From positions 1-5,470 of the forward strand of contig JBDUDR010000163.1 of assembly GCA_040002845.1 (NCBI GenBank): DNA of 5,470 nucleotides, written 5' to 3'. Positions 5,418 through 5,470 of the stretch are shown one piece after another; within the stretch, counting starts at the first letter, position 1; each line of letters begins with the position of its first letter. Under the pieces are notes generated by a model, which made no database searches, had not been told where the DNA came from, and saw only the letters and a program-made list of their open reading frames with translations. The translations under genes and the position numbers were made by a program. The stretch comes from JBDUDR01 sp040002845 (lineage in GTDB: Bacteria; Actinomycetota; Actinomycetes; Propionibacteriales; Nocardioidaceae).

Positions 5418-5470
5418 AGGGCAGTGGCTCAACTGGCAGAGCATCGGTCTCCAAAACCGAAGGTTGGGGG
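5418..5470 (+). tRNA. tRNA-Trp (anticodon CCA), 5' part only
   Basis: This is the first 53 bases of a tRNA cut by the right edge. The acceptor 5' strand AGGGCAG is 5418-5424, followed by TG. The D-stem pairs GCTC (5427-5430) with GAGC (5439-5442) around AACTGGCA. The anticodon stem TCGGT/ACCGA (5444-5448 with 5456-5460) is perfect, closing the loop CTCCAAA with anticodon CCA at 5451-5453. The variable loop is AGGTT and the T-stem 5' strand GGGGG is the last thing seen. In actinobacteria this tRNA normally sits just before secE and nusG, which should follow outside the window. Confidence 0.95.

Noticed and set aside
1..5470. An undescribed multi-gene system, such as defence, mobile or secretion genes
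   Set aside because: All genes but the lipoprotein belong to a familiar conserved actinobacterial block. There are no transposase, integrase, repeat array or toxin-antitoxin signatures.

Overview
This is a high-GC chromosomal segment from an actinobacterium, in a gene neighbourhood that is well conserved in that phylum. The order is elongator tRNA-Met, rpmG (ribosomal protein L33), a pair of MaoC-fold dehydratase subunits (HadA-like and HadB-like), murB, an adenosine deaminase-family gene, an aspartate aminotransferase-family gene, and tRNA-Trp. In Streptomyces and Mycobacterium the tRNA-Trp end of this block continues into secE-nusG, so those genes are expected just beyond the right edge. 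Only the Had A and B subunits are present. The third subunit (HadC), typical of mycolic-acid producers, is absent, which points to an actinobacterium outside the Mycobacteriales. I cannot name the genus.

Layout on the + strand: the 3' part of tRNA-Met (1-55), rpmG (165-335), a 196-base intergenic region with a perfect 6-bp hairpin and a candidate ECF-sigma-type promoter, an unrecognised lipoprotein gene (532-1077), the HadA-like gene (1108-1518, apparently leaderless), the HadB-like gene (1515-1928, ATGA overlap) and murB (1939-2976). On the - strand, a two-gene unit runs leftward from 5293: the aminotransferase gene (5293-4076), then the deaminase gene (best start CTG at 4079, end 2997), which meets murB tail to tail across 20 bases. 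The 5' part of tRNA-Trp (5418-5470, + strand) is divergent from the aminotransferase. No gene-free stretch exceeds 300 bases; the longest is 336-531.

The genes are mostly housekeeping: translation (two tRNAs, L33), an acyl thioester dehydratase, peptidoglycan precursor synthesis (MurB), purine nucleoside deamination and amino acid transamination. The less ordinary points are: the deaminase start, since an ATG/GTG/TTG-only start choice would delete the zinc-binding HxH motif; the shortened HadA-like subunit; the leaderless promoter geometry of that gene; and an uncharacterised lipoprotein, preceded by an ECF-like promoter, lodged between rpmG and the dehydratase genes. I looked for, and did not find, mobile elements, CRISPR arrays, toxin-antitoxin or phage-defence genes. 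I see no convincing new multi-gene system here.
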